A stretch of DNA of 64,000 bases from Hymenobacter nitidus (GCF_020447315.1 NZ_JAJADQ010000001.1:372001-436000); one strand, 5' to 3'. Positions 1-9,105 are shown, counted from the stretch's first letter. The notes: generated from the sequence alone by a model not told the origin. Made by a program: numbers and translations.

Positions 1-505
1 TGCGCGAGTATTTCAGGCCGGGGGCCAGGTAAATGACGTTTTTGCTGAACTCCTCGGGGTTGCCGATACCGTAGATGCACGACACGGACGCCACCACAAT
101 CACGTCGCGGCGGCCCGAGAGCAGCGTGGCCGTGCAGTGCAGGCGCAGCTTCTCGATTTCCTCGTTGATGGCCAAGTCCTTCTCAATGAAGACGTCGGTA
201 CTGGCAATGTAGGCCTCGGGCTGGTAGTAGTCGTAGTAGCTGATGTAGTACTCGACGGCATTGTTGGGGAAAAACGACTTAAACTCGCCGTAGAGCTGGG
301 CGGCCAGGGTTTTGTTGTGGCACAGCACCAGCGTGGGCTTGCCGGTCTGGGCCACCACGTTGGCTACCGTGAAGGTTTTGCCGGTGCCGGTGGCCCCCAG
401 CAGCACCTGGGCCGGCTCACCGCTTTCGATACCCGACACGAGCTGGGCAATAGCCTTGGGCTGGTCGCCGGTGGGTTTGAATTCGGAGGTTAGTTGATAG
501 TCCAT
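1..505 (-). CDS. uvrB: UvrABC excinuclease subunit B, N-terminal part (cut by window edge)
   Basis: UvrB is the DNA-damage-verifying helicase-like subunit of nucleotide excision repair; it receives damaged DNA from UvrA and recruits UvrC. The 168 visible residues start at an ATG whose complement is at 503-505 and run off the left edge. Visible are the N-terminal TGDQPKAI motif (residues 12-19), the Walker A GATGTGKT (37-44), [10 protein letters not shown] after it, and the tyrosine-rich [14 protein letters not shown] stretch that forms the beta-hairpin pushed between DNA strands. These are diagnostic for UvrB. The next gene upstream (633-1037) is on the same strand but a terminator hairpin lies between them, so uvrB is probably transcribed on its own. 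Confidence 0.97.
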   Translation of the reverse strand, partial: MDYQLTSEFKPTGDQPKAIAQLVSGIESGEPAQVLLGATGTGKTFTVANVVAQTGKPTLVLCHNKTLAAQLYGEFKSFFPNNAVEYYISYYDYYQPEAYIASTDVFIEKDLAINEEIEKLRLHCTATLLSGRRDVIVVASVSCIYGIGNPEEFSKNVIYLAPGLKYSR

Positions 506-577
506 TCGGGCAAAAAAGTGGCAGCTAAGACAGCCTAGGATAACTCCATTGCCGCAAGGTAGGTTTCTTCGGAAACG

Positions 578-611
578 AAAAAACCTGTCCGAGCGAATCG
601 GACAGGTTTTT
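578..611 (-). terminator. Rho-independent terminator after the 633-1037 lipoprotein gene
   Basis: A 9-bp stem, CCTGTCCGA (584-592) with TCGGACAGG (598-606), has a 5-base loop and is flanked by an A run on the left and a T run on the right. It can therefore act in both directions. It separates the sigma-factor operon from uvrB. Confidence 0.85.
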
Positions 612-632
612 CTGCTTTTAGCGTAAAGATAC

Positions 633-1037
633 TTAGCGCGGGTCGCGCCACACGAGGCAGCCATTGGTAGCCTGGGCCGAGAAGGTCGGGCATTTGCCGT
701 CTCCCTTGCCCGTGATACCACCGCTGGGCGCCCCCACATACTGCAATTGTGAATTAGTCACTTCGTATACCTTTTGATAATCATCGGGCCGGAAAGACTT
801 GACCAGAAACACCGGCCGGCCTTCCCAGGTGTAGCGCCACACTTCTCCGGCGGGGTTGGCTTTTGGGGTCCGCAGCAGCTCGTCAATCAGGGGTTGGGCC
901 TTGGCGTCCTGGCAGGAAGTCGCCGTTGGGTTGGCCGGAGCAGCCTCCGTTTGGGGCTGCGGAGCCTCGCCGTCACGTTGGCACTGCACCAGTCCCAGGC
1001 AGCCCCAGGCACTTAGTAGCACGAGTAAGGTTTTCAT
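633..1037 (-). CDS. Small lipoprotein of unknown function
   Basis: This 134-residue protein begins with a short hydrophobic signal and a lipobox LVQC with the lipidated Cys at residue 19. It is therefore expected to be a membrane-anchored periplasmic or surface lipoprotein. The mature part has a PQPQTEAAP linker, then a compact domain with an [15 protein letters not shown] strand pair and Cys residues that may form disulfides. The pattern resembles small Bacteroidota DUF6970-type proteins, but I am not certain of the family. It lies 47 bases after the beta-barrel gene 1085-2728 on the same strand and is followed by a terminator, so it is probably the last gene of the sigma-factor operon. No enzymatic motif is visible. 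Confidence 0.75.
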   Translation of the reverse strand: MKTLLVLLSAWGCLGLVQCQRDGEAPQPQTEAAPANPTATSCQDAKAQPLIDELLRTPKANPAGEVWRYTWEGRPVFLVKSFRPDDYQKVYEVTNSQLQYVGAPSGGITGKGDGKCPTFSAQATNGCLVWRDPR

Positions 1038-1084
1038 AGCGTACAGAACAGTAAAGTGAAAAACAGAAACCTGAATTTTCAGAA

Positions 1085-2728
1085 TTAGCGCACTATTACG
1101 GCCTGCTTGCCGCCAAACTCCACGCTGGCCTCCATGCCGATGGCGTAGGGCCGAACCTGGGAAGACGACTGGGCGGCATTGCTATTCAGCGTCGACAGGC
1201 CGGCTTCGGCCATCGGGCCCAGGGCCAGGCTCCACTGCCCCGCGGCGGGCTGGTAGCGCACCCCGGCCCCACCATTCACCGAGGTTTGCACCTTACGGTA
1301 GGGCGAGTCGGTAGAGGTGAGCGAGTAGGAGGTGGTCGATTCGGGCAAACCCACCAGCTCCGAGCGGCTGTTGAAAAGCACATTCACGGCCGCACCTACT
1401 TTGGCATAGAGCGAGACACCCTTGCGCTGCGAGCCGTAGCGCACACTCACCGGCACGCCGGCCGTGCGGTAGCGGTACTGGGCCGTGCGCAGCTGCGGAG
1501 CGGGCGGAGGCGTCAGGGAGTAGCCGTTGCCCAAGTCCTTACTGGCGGCGGAAATCTCCACCACGGGCATTTTGCCGTCCAGGAAGTTGTAGGAAGTTTG
1601 GGAGGTGGCGCGCTGCTCAGCCACTTCCACGCCGGCGCTCAGCGTCCAGCGGCGGGTGGCGGCGTAGCTGCCCACCAAGGCTACGCGCTGGGCAAAGCCG
1701 GGCCGGAGGTTGCGGCGGTACTCATTGGCAGCCTGCTCGTAGGCCGCTGCGGCCCGGAACGCCCCTGGGTTGCCGCCACTCACGCTATTGGTAGCAGTAG
1801 CCACCGCGCCGGAGCCGAAGCTCATATTGGGGTTGTAGGCCGATGCGGCGTAGGCGCCCATCAGCCGCCAGCGCTTGGGCCGGGCAGGGGTCTTTTCCGG
1901 CTGCGGCTCCTCGGCAGGATAAGCCTGGGCCACTGCCGAGGCCGGAGCCGTGGGCAATGCCAGCTTAAGCGTATCGGGCTGCCCCAGGCGCAGAATAGTC
2001 GGCACGGCGGCCGACGAAACCAACGACGAGCCGGAGCCGCTCTGCCCCGCCAGCCACGCCGACGATGAAGCCGCAGTGCCCGAATAGGCAGCCCGGCCGG
2101 CCACTACCCGGTCGAAAAACGTGCCGGTCGGTTGGGCCAAGATGGGGTCGAAGCCGGCGGGTGCGCTGTATCCGGTAGTAGTCAGAGCCGGGTTTGCAGC
2201 CAGGAACGCGGCTTCCACTGCCGCGTTCTGCCGTGCGGCAGCCAGCGTTTGGGGGCGGCCTTCTTCCGGTGCCGGACCGGCAATGGCCGAATGCAGCGCC
2301 GCCCCGATTTCAGCCAGGCTACCAATACCACCCGCTTCAGCAGCTGAAGCTGGCTCAGTAGTCACAGCCAGGCTTTCCGAGCCAGCCGTGGAGCCCAGGC
2401 TATACCCGGGAGCAGCATCGACAGCCGAACTAGCCGAGTTGGCCGATTGCGTGCTGGCTACTACCGGTTCCCCAGTAGTGGCGGGGCGCAGGCTAAACCA
2501 GGTGCCGGCGCCCAGAAACAACAGGATGCAGGCAGCGGCCACCCAGCGGTGCCACACCAGCCGGCGGCGGAAGGTGTCGTTTTGCTGCACCAGCAGCTCG
2601 TGGTCAATCTGCTCCCACAGGTGCATCCGGGGCGCTACCTCAGCGTCGCCCAGCTTCTGCCGAAACAGCTGCTCTAAGTCGCCGGTAGGCTCCGGCGTAG
2701 GCGTGTGGTTATTTGCGGTAGGTACCAT
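1085..2728 (-). CDS. Membrane-anchored protein with anti-sigma-like N-terminus and C-terminal beta-barrel domain
   Basis: This 547-residue protein directly follows, and overlaps by 20 bases, an ECF sigma factor gene. Residues 1-60 are charged and cytosolic in character. One transmembrane helix follows (about 63-81). A long Ala/Ser/Thr/Gly-rich low-complexity linker runs to about 280. The last 260 residues show the alternating aromatic pattern, with short turns, of a small outer-membrane beta-barrel (PorT/OmpA-like), including YRYRTAGVPVSVRYG. The overlap and topology suggest that the N-terminus is an anti-sigma or sigma-regulating segment; that is inference from context. An inner-membrane helix joined to a barrel-like domain is unusual but recurs in Cytophagales. 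No anti-sigma zinc motif is visible. Confidence 0.7.
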   Translation of the reverse strand: MVPTANNHTPTPEPTGDLEQLFRQKLGDAEVAPRMHLWEQIDHELLVQQNDTFRRRLVWHRWVAAACILLFLGAGTWFSLRPATTGEPVVASTQSANSASSAVDAAPGYSLGSTAGSESLAVTTEPASAAEAGGIGSLAEIGAALHSAIAGPAPEEGRPQTLAAARQNAAVEAAFLAANPALTTTGYSAPAGFDPILAQPTGTFFDRVVAGRAAYSGTAASSSAWLAGQSGSGSSLVSSAAVPTILRLGQPDTLKLALPTAPASAVAQAYPAEEPQPEKTPARPKRWRLMGAYAASAYNPNMSFGSGAVATATNSVSGGNPGAFRAAAAYEQAANEYRRNLRPGFAQRVALVGSYAATRRWTLSAGVEVAEQRATSQTSYNFLDGKMPVVEISAASKDLGNGYSLTPPPAPQLRTAQYRYRTAGVPVSVRYGSQRKGVSLYAKVGAAVNVLFNSRSELVGLPESTTSYSLTSTDSPYRKVQTSVNGGAGVRYQPAAGQWSLALGPMAEAGLSTLNSNAAQSSSQVRPYAIGMEASVEFGGKQAVIVR

Positions 2729-3263
2729 TGGAACGATGCGCTTCGAGGCGCTCTAATTTGGTCTTCAGAATGCCCCGGGCGCGGGCGTATTGTGATTTGC
2801 TGGTGCCTTCGGAGATGCCCATCAGCTCCCCGATTTCCTTGTGGCCGTAGCCTTCGATGGCAAACAGGTTGAACACCATCCGGTAGCGGGGGGCCAGCTC
2901 CTGCACCATGGCCAGCATTTCTTCGAAGGCGTAGTTGGACAGCGTAAACTCTTCGCCGGCCAGCTCTTCGGGGTACTCTCCCTCGCTCACGGCCACCAGC
3001 GGGGCGTTGCGGCGGTGCTGGCGCAAGGCAGCATTCACCATGATGCGGCGAATCCAGAACTCGAGCGGGCACTCCCGGCGGAAGTTACGCAGGTTGCTGA
3101 ACACCGTGATAAAGCCTTCCTGCAGCACGTCCTCGGCCTCGAAAGTCGTTTGGGCGTAGCGCAGGCACACGGCCATCATCTTGCCGGCAAACCGGTCGTA
3201 GAGCTGCTTTTGCATGGCCCGGCTGCCGGCCAGACAGCCATCGATTATCTCGGCCTCGGTCAT
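2709..3263 (-). CDS. ECF-family RNA polymerase sigma factor
   Basis: This alternative sigma factor should direct RNA polymerase to a small regulon. From the chosen ATG (MTEAEIIDGC) it is 184 residues, the usual ECF length. Region 2 contains YDRFAGKMMAVCLRYAQ, then EDVLQEGFITVFSNL and the FWIRRIMVNAALRQHRR helix. Region 4 follows, with YRMVFNLFAIEGYGHKEIG and the helix-turn-helix LMGISEGTSKSQYARAR. The frame stays open upstream to an ATG at 3374, which would add 37 residues of no recognisable domain; I prefer the shorter form. The stop overlaps the start of the barrel protein by 20 bases, implying translational coupling. A good promoter lies at 3616-3646, giving a long 5' leader. Confidence 0.92.
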   Translation of the reverse strand: MTEAEIIDGCLAGSRAMQKQLYDRFAGKMMAVCLRYAQTTFEAEDVLQEGFITVFSNLRNFRRECPLEFWIRRIMVNAALRQHRRNAPLVAVSEGEYPEELAGEEFTLSNYAFEEMLAMVQELAPRYRMVFNLFAIEGYGHKEIGELMGISEGTSKSQYARARGILKTKLERLEAHRSNGTYRK

Positions 3264-3731
3264 GGCAGCGGGTGGGGTAAGATGACGCACGGGAGTAGGC
3301 TTGCTAGCCGCCCCATCGGGGAGCAGGCTGCGCAGCGCCCCCACGTTTCCCAGGGCAGAAGACAGGGCTCCCATCAGCGTAGGTGGGCCAGCCGGCCCGC
3401 TTGCAGTGCTGGCGCGGGCGTTAAAACCTGCGGCGGCGTGACGTAAGTAACCAATAAGGCCATAGTGCTGCGCTAATGAAATCTGAAAGGTGACGCTAGG
3501 TAAACTGTGGGGTTATAGTAGGAAGAGGCCACTTTTGAATCGGTGGTTGCATATATATTTTAAAAATCTTCCTATTAGCAATACCCAACTGAAAGTCAGC
3601 AGCTTATTTCCAGCCCAAAGATAGGTTTCTGCCGCCCGTGCTTCAAGCGGCAACAGCCGTAAGGCCTAGCCGCAGCAACAAACCCGGGCCCGGGCCGTAG
3701 CTCAGCTATTGTTCTACTCAAACCTGCGCTC
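3264..3731. other. Intergenic region between sigma operon and wrbA
   Basis: Apart from the leftward promoter at 3616-3646 and the optional upstream sigma start at 3374, I see no gene, repeat or RNA. The middle (3530-3600) is noticeably AT-rich. A weak rightward TAGGTTTC at 3622-3629 might serve wrbA but lacks a good TTG partner. Confidence 0.5.
3616..3646 (-). promoter_or_regulatory. Bacteroidota-type promoter for the ECF sigma operon
   Basis: On the minus strand TTG (3646-3644) is followed after 20 bases by TATCTTTG (3623-3616), matching the TAnnTTTG -7 box. Transcription would start near 3609, leaving about 235-345 bases of leader before the sigma start. Confidence 0.6.
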
Positions 3732-4343
3732 ATGAAAACCTTGGTTCTGTTTTACTCCACCTATGGTCATATCTACAAAATGGCGGAAGCCATAGCGGAA
3801 GGCGCCCGCGAAGTAGCCGGCAACGACGTAGTGGTAAAGCGCGTGCCCGAAACACTGCCCCCCGCCCTGCTCGACCAGATTGGCGCCACGCAGGCTCAGA
3901 AGGCATTCGAGCACATTCCGGTGGCCAGCCCCACCGAGCTGACGGAGTACGACAACATCATTTTCGGCACTCCTACGCGCTACGGCAACCTGTGCGGCCA
4001 GATGCAGGCCTTTCTGGACGGCACGGGCGCCCTGTGGGCCTCGGGCGCGCTGGTGGGCAAGGTCGGCTCGGTTTTCGTGAGCACGGCTACCCAGCACGGC
4101 GGCCAGGAAACCACGATTCGCTCGTTTCACACCGAGCTGCTGCACCACGGCTTCGTGATTGTGGGCCTCCCTTACGCCTGGCAGGGCCAGATGGGCCACA
4201 CCGAGGTAACCGGTGGCACGCCCTACGGTGCCAGCACCGTGGCCGGCGGCCAGGGTGAGCGGCAGCCCAGCGCCAACGAGCTGGAAGGCGCCCGGTATCA
4301 GGGTCGGCACACCTCTGAAATTGCCAGTAAACTAGCTCGTTAA
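3732..4343 (+). CDS. wrbA: NAD(P)H:quinone oxidoreductase, WrbA type
   Basis: WrbA is a cytosolic, FMN-binding, tetrameric flavodoxin-fold enzyme that reduces quinones by two electrons, avoiding semiquinone radicals during oxidative stress. The 203-residue length fits the family. The FMN phosphate loop is [11 protein letters not shown] (8-18); the isoalloxazine-binding loops are [16 protein letters not shown] and [10 protein letters not shown]. The C-terminal segment [10 protein letters not shown] and LEGARYQG are WrbA hallmarks that separate it from plain flavodoxins. It stands alone, followed by a strong terminator at 4400-4433. Confidence 0.96.
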   Translation: MKTLVLFYSTYGHIYKMAEAIAEGAREVAGNDVVVKRVPETLPPALLDQIGATQAQKAFEHIPVASPTELTEYDNIIFGTPTRYGNLCGQMQAFLDGTGALWASGALVGKVGSVFVSTATQHGGQETTIRSFHTELLHHGFVIVGLPYAWQGQMGHTEVTGGTPYGASTVAGGQGERQPSANELEGARYQGRHTSEIASKLAR

Positions 4344-4399
4344 CCAGACTCTGCTATATTAGCCGGATAATTTTCCGACGCGCCTACCTGCAACTTGTG

Positions 4400-4433
4400 G
4401 CAGCCACTTCTTTGGAGGTGGCTGCTTTTTTTA
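4400..4433 (+). terminator. Rho-independent terminator after wrbA
   Basis: A 10-bp stem (CAGCCACTTC with GAGGTGGCTG, one G-T pair) has a TTTG loop and is followed by seven T residues. Confidence 0.9.
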
Positions 4434-4780
4434 TGCCCGGCGCTGGTGGGCCGCCGCAGTGGGTACCGGCAGCCAGAAACTGGCTGTCCGAAATGCCATT
4501 AGTAGGGTAATTGGGGAAAACCATCCGCTGTTTGGCCGAGTTGGTAGAATAAGCCGGCAAAGCCCCCGGCCCTTGGGTAGGTTTGTGGGCTGCTACGGCA
4601 GCAGTGGCAAGAATTTTATCCTTCCTCTGTAATAATCACCCTTGTCGGACGATACATAGGCAAAGAGAATTATTCTTCGGCAAAGCTCCGCAGTGCAACC
4701 TCCCGGCCCTAATAATCGACCCTGGGCAAGCTGTACTAGCTAGCTGCCGCTTTTCCTTCCGGCTTTCCTTTCCCCACTAC
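4434..4780. other. Intergenic region before the beta-barrel receptor
   Basis: No gene or RNA is seen. The reading frame of the next gene is open back to 4583, but that stretch lacks protein-like features and the signal peptide starts at 4781. A TAGGTTTG (-7-like box) occurs at 4578-4585 without a well-spaced TTG. Confidence 0.5.
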
Positions 4781-7324
4781 ATGAAACGTTATTTACCCCT
4801 GCTGGTCACTGGTTTGCTCACTACCCCGATTTGGGCCCAAACAACCCCGCCCCCGGCCGGGGCTCCGGGCCGGCCGGGGGCGGGTGCTGGCGCGCCTGCC
4901 GCCGCGCCTAAGCCGCTGGCCGTGCCCTCGGCCCCCAAAGGCACGGGCCGCCTGACCGGCACCGTGCTGGATGCCACGACCAAAAAGCCCGTCGAGTTTG
5001 CCACCGTGGCCCTGCTGCCGACCACCGGCGCCACGCCCATCGATGGCACCGTGTGCGACGACAAGGGCCGGTTTGTGCTGAAAAGCTTGGCCTCCGGCCC
5101 CTACCGCGTCCAGATCAGCTTTATCGGCTACGTGACGCGCACCGAAGACGTGACCATTACCGACGGCACCGCCGACCTGGGCACCCTGCAGCTGACCTCG
5201 GCGGCGCAGAAGCTGGGCGAAGTAACCGTAACCGGGGAGCGGGACGTGGTGGAAACCAAGCCCGACCGTATCGTTTATAACGCCGACCGCGACATCACCA
5301 ACTCGGGCGGCACGGCGGCCGACGTGCTGCGCAAAGTGCCCCTGGTAAACGTGGACCCCGACGGCAACGTGGAGCTGCGCGGCACCAGCAACGTGCGCGT
5401 GCTCATCAACAACAAGCCCTCGGGCATCGTGGCTTCTTCGGTGGCCGATGCCATGAAGCAGATTCCGGCCGACCAGATCAAGTCGGTGGAGGTGATTACC
5501 ACGCCCTCGGCCAAGTACGACGCGGAAGGCACGGGTGGTATTATCAATATCATTCTCAAGAAGAATAACCTGGAGGGCGTGAACGGCAGCCTGGGCCTGG
5601 CCGCCGGCACGCGCAGCTCGAACGGCAACGCCTCGCTGAACTACCGCAAAGGCAAAGTGGGCTTGACCAGCTCGGTGAGCGGCTTTATGTTTTACAGCCC
5701 CAACCGCAATGACCTGACCCGCTACCAGAAAAACGCTAATGGCAGCGAAGACAAGACGCTGGAGCAATCCGGTGATGGCAACACGCTGGGCGGCGGCGGC
5801 TTCACGCGCCTGGGCCTCGACTACGACCCGGCCCAGTACCACAACCTGACGCTGAATGTGCAGGGCAACCTGTTTGCCAACCAGGGCGAGTACAACCAGT
5901 TCACCAACGTGTTGCTGCCCACGCCCAACCAGTTCACGCGCGACACCGACCGGCGCTTCAGCACCCGCAGCTACGACGTGAGCGGCTCCTACACCCGCAC
6001 CTTCGAGCAGAAGCGCCGCGAGTGGAGCGTGCTGGCCCAGCACACCCGCAACCGCAACCAGCAGGAATATAACCTCGACCAGTTTGCGGGCCGCACCACG
6101 GCCAACAGCGAGAAAAACTACCGCGAGGAAAGCACCAACCTGGCCAAAAACCTCGAAACGACGCTGCAAACCGACTACGCCCACCCCTTCTCGGAAACGG
6201 CCCTGCTCGAAACCGGTGCCAAAGCCATTCTGCGCCGCGTGAGCAGCGACTACGACATTGTCACGGGTCTGGCCACGCTGCGCTTCGACCCGAACCGCTC
6301 CAACCTGTTCAACTACAGCCAGGACGTGCTGGCGGCCTACGGCACCTACGGCTTTTCGGCCTCCAAGAAGGTGAGCTTCAAGCTGGGCACGCGGGTGGAA
6401 AACACGCGTATCGGCGGCGACTTCCAGCAGCGCATGACCGAAAACACGAGCGTGGCGCAGGACTATACCAACGTGCTGCCCAACCTGAGCATGAGCTACC
6501 AGCCCGGCAACCCGAAAAAGCCCGGCCAGACGCTGCGCGTAGCCTACTCCCGCCGGATTCAGCGGCCCCAGATCTTTTACCTCAACCCCTTTATTAACGC
6601 CGCCGACCCGCTCAACGTCAGCCAGGGCAACCCGGATCTGCGGCCCGAACTCACCGACAGCTACGAGCTGAACTACACCACCTTTATCAAAGGCTCGGTG
6701 CTGAACATGTCGGGCTACGCGCGCCGCACCGGCAACGCCATCGAAACCTACCGCGAGGTGCGCAACGGCGTCAACTACCAGACGTTCCGCAACATCGGCC
6801 GCAACGCTACTTACGGTGTCAGCTTGTTTGGCTCGGTGAAGCCCGTGCCCAAGTGGGATTTGAGCGGCAACATCAACGTGTACTACGTCTCGCTGAAAAG
6901 CCCTTCCCTGGATTTGAGCAATGAAGGCGTGATGTATAACCTGAACCTGAACTCGGCCTACAAATTTGAGAAGGGCCTGAGCCTGCAGTTCTTCGGGGGC
7001 CTGAACTCGCCCCGCATCCAGCTGCAGGGCCGGCAGGCTGCCTGGACGTTCTACTCCCTGGGCCTGCGCCAGAACCTGCTCAAGGACAAAGCCGACCTGA
7101 CTTTGAACGCCGACAACTTCCTGAGCGCCACGCGCAACCTGAACTCGGTGCTCGACGCCCAGAATTTCCGCCAGGAGAGCAACAACTACATCTACCTGCG
7201 CGGGGTGCGTCTGGCCTTCAGCTACCGCTTCGGCAAGGTTTCGGCCCAGCCCCAGAAGCGCCGCAAAGGCATCCAGAACGACGACGCCAAACAAGGCGAA
7301 AGCGGCCAGCAAGGCCAGCAGTAA
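4781..7324 (+). CDS. Outer-membrane beta-barrel receptor with carboxypeptidase-like N-terminal domain (TonB-dependent receptor-like)
   Basis: This 847-residue outer-membrane protein starts at the ATG giving a signal peptide that ends WAQ at residue 20. A Pro/Gly/Ala-rich linker (21-60) follows, then a carboxypeptidase-regulatory-like beta-sandwich (about 61-145: GTVLDATTKKPVEFATVAL, GRFVLKSLASGPYRVQISFIGY). Next is a plug-like domain (ADRDITNSGGTAADVLRKVPLVNVD, VEVITTPSAKYDAEGTGGIINI), and from about 270 a large barrel. The plug plus barrel layout matches the OMP_b-brl_3 branch of TonB-dependent receptors. The substrate cannot be read from sequence. No SusD partner is adjacent, so it is not a classical SusCD pair. 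The C-terminus ends in an unusual charged tail (QKRRKGIQNDDAKQGE) after the last strand. Confidence 0.9.
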   Translation: MKRYLPLLVTGLLTTPIWAQTTPPPAGAPGRPGAGAGAPAAAPKPLAVPSAPKGTGRLTGTVLDATTKKPVEFATVALLPTTGATPIDGTVCDDKGRFVLKSLASGPYRVQISFIGYVTRTEDVTITDGTADLGTLQLTSAAQKLGEVTVTGERDVVETKPDRIVYNADRDITNSGGTAADVLRKVPLVNVDPDGNVELRGTSNVRVLINNKPSGIVASSVADAMKQIPADQIKSVEVITTPSAKYDAEGTGGIINIILKKNNLEGVNGSLGLAAGTRSSNGNASLNYRKGKVGLTSSVSGFMFYSPNRNDLTRYQKNANGSEDKTLEQSGDGNTLGGGGFTRLGLDYDPAQYHNLTLNVQGNLFANQGEYNQFTNVLLPTPNQFTRDTDRRFSTRSYDVSGSYTRTFEQKRREWSVLAQHTRNRNQQEYNLDQFAGRTTANSEKNYREESTNLAKNLETTLQTDYAHPFSETALLETGAKAILRRVSSDYDIVTGLATLRFDPNRSNLFNYSQDVLAAYGTYGFSASKKVSFKLGTRVENTRIGGDFQQRMTENTSVAQDYTNVLPNLSMSYQPGNPKKPGQTLRVAYSRRIQRPQIFYLNPFINAADPLNVSQGNPDLRPELTDSYELNYTTFIKGSVLNMSGYARRTGNAIETYREVRNGVNYQTFRNIGRNATYGVSLFGSVKPVPKWDLSGNINVYYVSLKSPSLDLSNEGVMYNLNLNSAYKFEKGLSLQFFGGLNSPRIQLQGRQAAWTFYSLGLRQNLLKDKADLTLNADNFLSATRNLNSVLDAQNFRQESNNYIYLRGVRLAFSYRFGKVSAQPQKRRKGIQNDDAKQGESGQQGQQ

Positions 7325-7450
7325 GGGTAATGTGCTGATGTGTTAGAATGTGAGTAATATGCTAATGCTCGTCGTACCCTTGAGAGGAAGCATGATATTC
7401 CGCGCCTAGCGGCACTCCGTCCTTTAAAATGTGCCGAGTGCGCTTGAATG

Positions 7451-7487
7451 AAAAGCCCTTTCCTGCTCGTGCGGGAAAGGGCTTTTT
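7451..7487 (+). terminator. Bidirectional terminator between the receptor gene and aroE
   Basis: A long stem (AAAAGCCCTTTCC with GGAAAGGGCTTTT, extended inward) closes on a TCGT loop and has a T run on the right and an A run on the left. It lies between the convergent genes ending at 7324 and 7593. Confidence 0.9.
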
Positions 7488-7592
7488 GGTAAAAGGTCAG
7501 GTCGTACTGCGCAGAAGACGGATTGCCACGGCTACGCCTCGCAATGATAAACCATTAGCACATCAGCGCATTAAGAATTAGCACATTAAAAA

Positions 7593-8333
7593 TCACCGGT
7601 TCCAGATTTCCCAGGCGGCTTCGGCCTGCAGGCAGAGCATTTCGAAGCCATTTTTGGTTTGGGCACCCTGCTCGGCACCTTTGGCCATAAACTGGGTTTC
7701 GCTGGGGTTATAAATCAGGTCGTAGAGGTAGTGCTGGGGCGTGAGGGCGTGGTAGGGAATGGCCGGGCACTGGTCCATATTGGGAAAGGTGCCCAGGGGC
7801 GTCGTATTTACAATCAGGGAGTGACCCGCCATGATGGAGGGCGTCAGGTCGTCGTAGGTCAGGCCGTGGTTTAGCGGGTTGCGCGACACCAGCCAGTAGC
7901 GGATACCCAGCTCGCGCAGAGCCGCCTCCACCGCTTTCGACGAGCCGCCCGTGCCCAGCACCAGGGCCCCGGCCTCAGCCCCGCGTAGCGGATAAAACCG
8001 CCGCAGCGACTCCCGAAACCCGATGTAGTCAGTGTTGTGGCCTACCCGGCGCCCGTCGGCCGCGAATTCGATGACGTTGACGGCCCCGATGCGGGCGGCC
8101 GAAGCCGCAACCTCGTCCAGGTAGGGCCACACCTGCTCCTTGTACGGAATCGTGACGTTGAGGCCCCGCAGCTCGGGCTGGCGCTCCAGCAGGCCGGCCA
8201 GATCTTTGATGCTGGGCAGCTCAAACAAATCGTAGCGGTGGTCGGGCAGCTCCAGGCTTTCGAACTTCTGGGTGAAGTAGGTCTGGGAAAACGAGTGTTC
8301 GAGCTTTGCCCCGATAAGTCCAAACTGGCGCAT
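7593..8333 (-). CDS. aroE: Shikimate dehydrogenase
   Basis: AroE reduces 3-dehydroshikimate to shikimate with NADPH in the cytosolic chorismate pathway. The chosen start (MRQFGLIGAKLEHSFS, 246 residues) places the substrate-binding serine motif at the N-terminus as in the family; the frame is open 18 codons further up but those codons fall over the preceding terminator. Visible are NVTIPYKEQ with the catalytic Lys, NTDYIGF with the catalytic Asp, the dinucleotide loop LGTGGSSKAVEAAL, and the C-terminal QAEAAWEIW helix. It sits 37 bases after a terminator-like hairpin behind the DedA gene. Confidence 0.96.
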   Translation of the reverse strand: MRQFGLIGAKLEHSFSQTYFTQKFESLELPDHRYDLFELPSIKDLAGLLERQPELRGLNVTIPYKEQVWPYLDEVAASAARIGAVNVIEFAADGRRVGHNTDYIGFRESLRRFYPLRGAEAGALVLGTGGSSKAVEAALRELGIRYWLVSRNPLNHGLTYDDLTPSIMAGHSLIVNTTPLGTFPNMDQCPAIPYHALTPQHYLYDLIYNPSETQFMAKGAEQGAQTKNGFEMLCLQAEAAWEIWNR

Positions 8334-8370
8334 ACAAGTGAGAAGGAATAACGTCCCGAAAAAACAAAAA

Positions 8371-8404
8371 AAACCACCCCAAACCATACGATTTGGGGTG
8401 GTTT
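8371..8404 (-). terminator. Terminator after the DedA gene
   Basis: A 13-bp perfect stem (AAACCACCCCAAA with TTTGGGGTGGTTT) has an 8-base loop and an adjacent A-rich tract that becomes a T tract on the minus strand. Confidence 0.9.
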
Positions 8405-8430
8405 TCTAAAAATAAATCCAACTGACCAGC

Positions 8431-9105
8431 TTAGGCGGCCGACGAGTTGCCACTGATCTTTTCCTTCAGGAACTGAAAGGCGGGCGGCAGAATCGAGAAC
8501 AGGATGATGCCGTAAATCACGTAGGTGAAGTTTTGCTGCACCCAGGGTATGTTGCCCAGAAAGAAGCCGGCCAACGACAGCGACACAACCCACAGCACGG
8601 CGCCGGCAATGCTGTAGCCGATAAAGAAGCTGTACTTCATGGTGCCTACGCCCGCGACGAAGGGCGCAAACGTGCGCACAATCGGGATGAAGCGGGCCAT
8701 GATGATGGTTTTGCCGCCGTGTTTGGCATAGAACGCCTGGGTTTGCTCCAGGTACTTGCGCTTCAGAAAGCGGAAGTCTTCCCGGAACACGCGAGGCCCG
8801 AGGTAGTCGCCCACGAAGTAGTTAAGGTTGTCGCCCAGAAAGGCGGCGGCAATCAGCAGCGGCACCAGATAAAAAATATTCAGCAGCGTGTCGGGGCCAC
8901 CGCCGGCAGCGGGCTGAGCGGCCAGGGTACCGGCTACGAACAGTAGGGAGTCGCCGGGCAGGAAGGGCATCACAATCACCCCGGTTTCGGTGAATACAAT
9001 CAGGAACAGAATCAGGTAAATCAGGTTGCCATACTCACCGACGAGCAATTTGAGGTGCACGTCGAGGTGCATAACGATGTCGAGAAAATGCTTGATCAGC
9101 TCCAT
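8431..9105 (-). CDS. DedA family (SNARE-associated/VTT domain) membrane protein
   Basis: This 224-residue integral membrane protein belongs to the DedA family, members of which move or flip lipids such as undecaprenyl phosphate and support envelope homeostasis. The start MELIKHFLD was chosen over a frame 18 codons longer. Hallmarks are ETGVIVMPFLPGDSLLFVAG (membrane-embedded acidic residue and PGD turn), GDNLNYFVGDYLGPRVF, and the conserved arginine motif MARFIPIVRTFAPFVAGVGTM. These are followed by two hydrophobic helices. Which lipid it handles cannot be told. Transcription appears to stop at the hairpin at 8371-8404 before aroE. Confidence 0.93.
   Translation of the reverse strand: MELIKHFLDIVMHLDVHLKLLVGEYGNLIYLILFLIVFTETGVIVMPFLPGDSLLFVAGTLAAQPAAGGGPDTLLNIFYLVPLLIAAAFLGDNLNYFVGDYLGPRVFREDFRFLKRKYLEQTQAFYAKHGGKTIIMARFIPIVRTFAPFVAGVGTMKYSFFIGYSIAGAVLWVVSLSLAGFFLGNIPWVQQNFTYVIYGIILFSILPPAFQFLKEKISGNSSAA

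Noticed and set aside
3264..3374. N-terminal extension of the ECF sigma factor
   Set aside because: The 37 extra residues show no sigma-factor feature, and the ATG at 3263 gives the standard length.
4793..7312. A minus-strand open frame of 839 codons
   Set aside because: It is antisense to the outer-membrane receptor with the same composition artefact and no recognisable motif.
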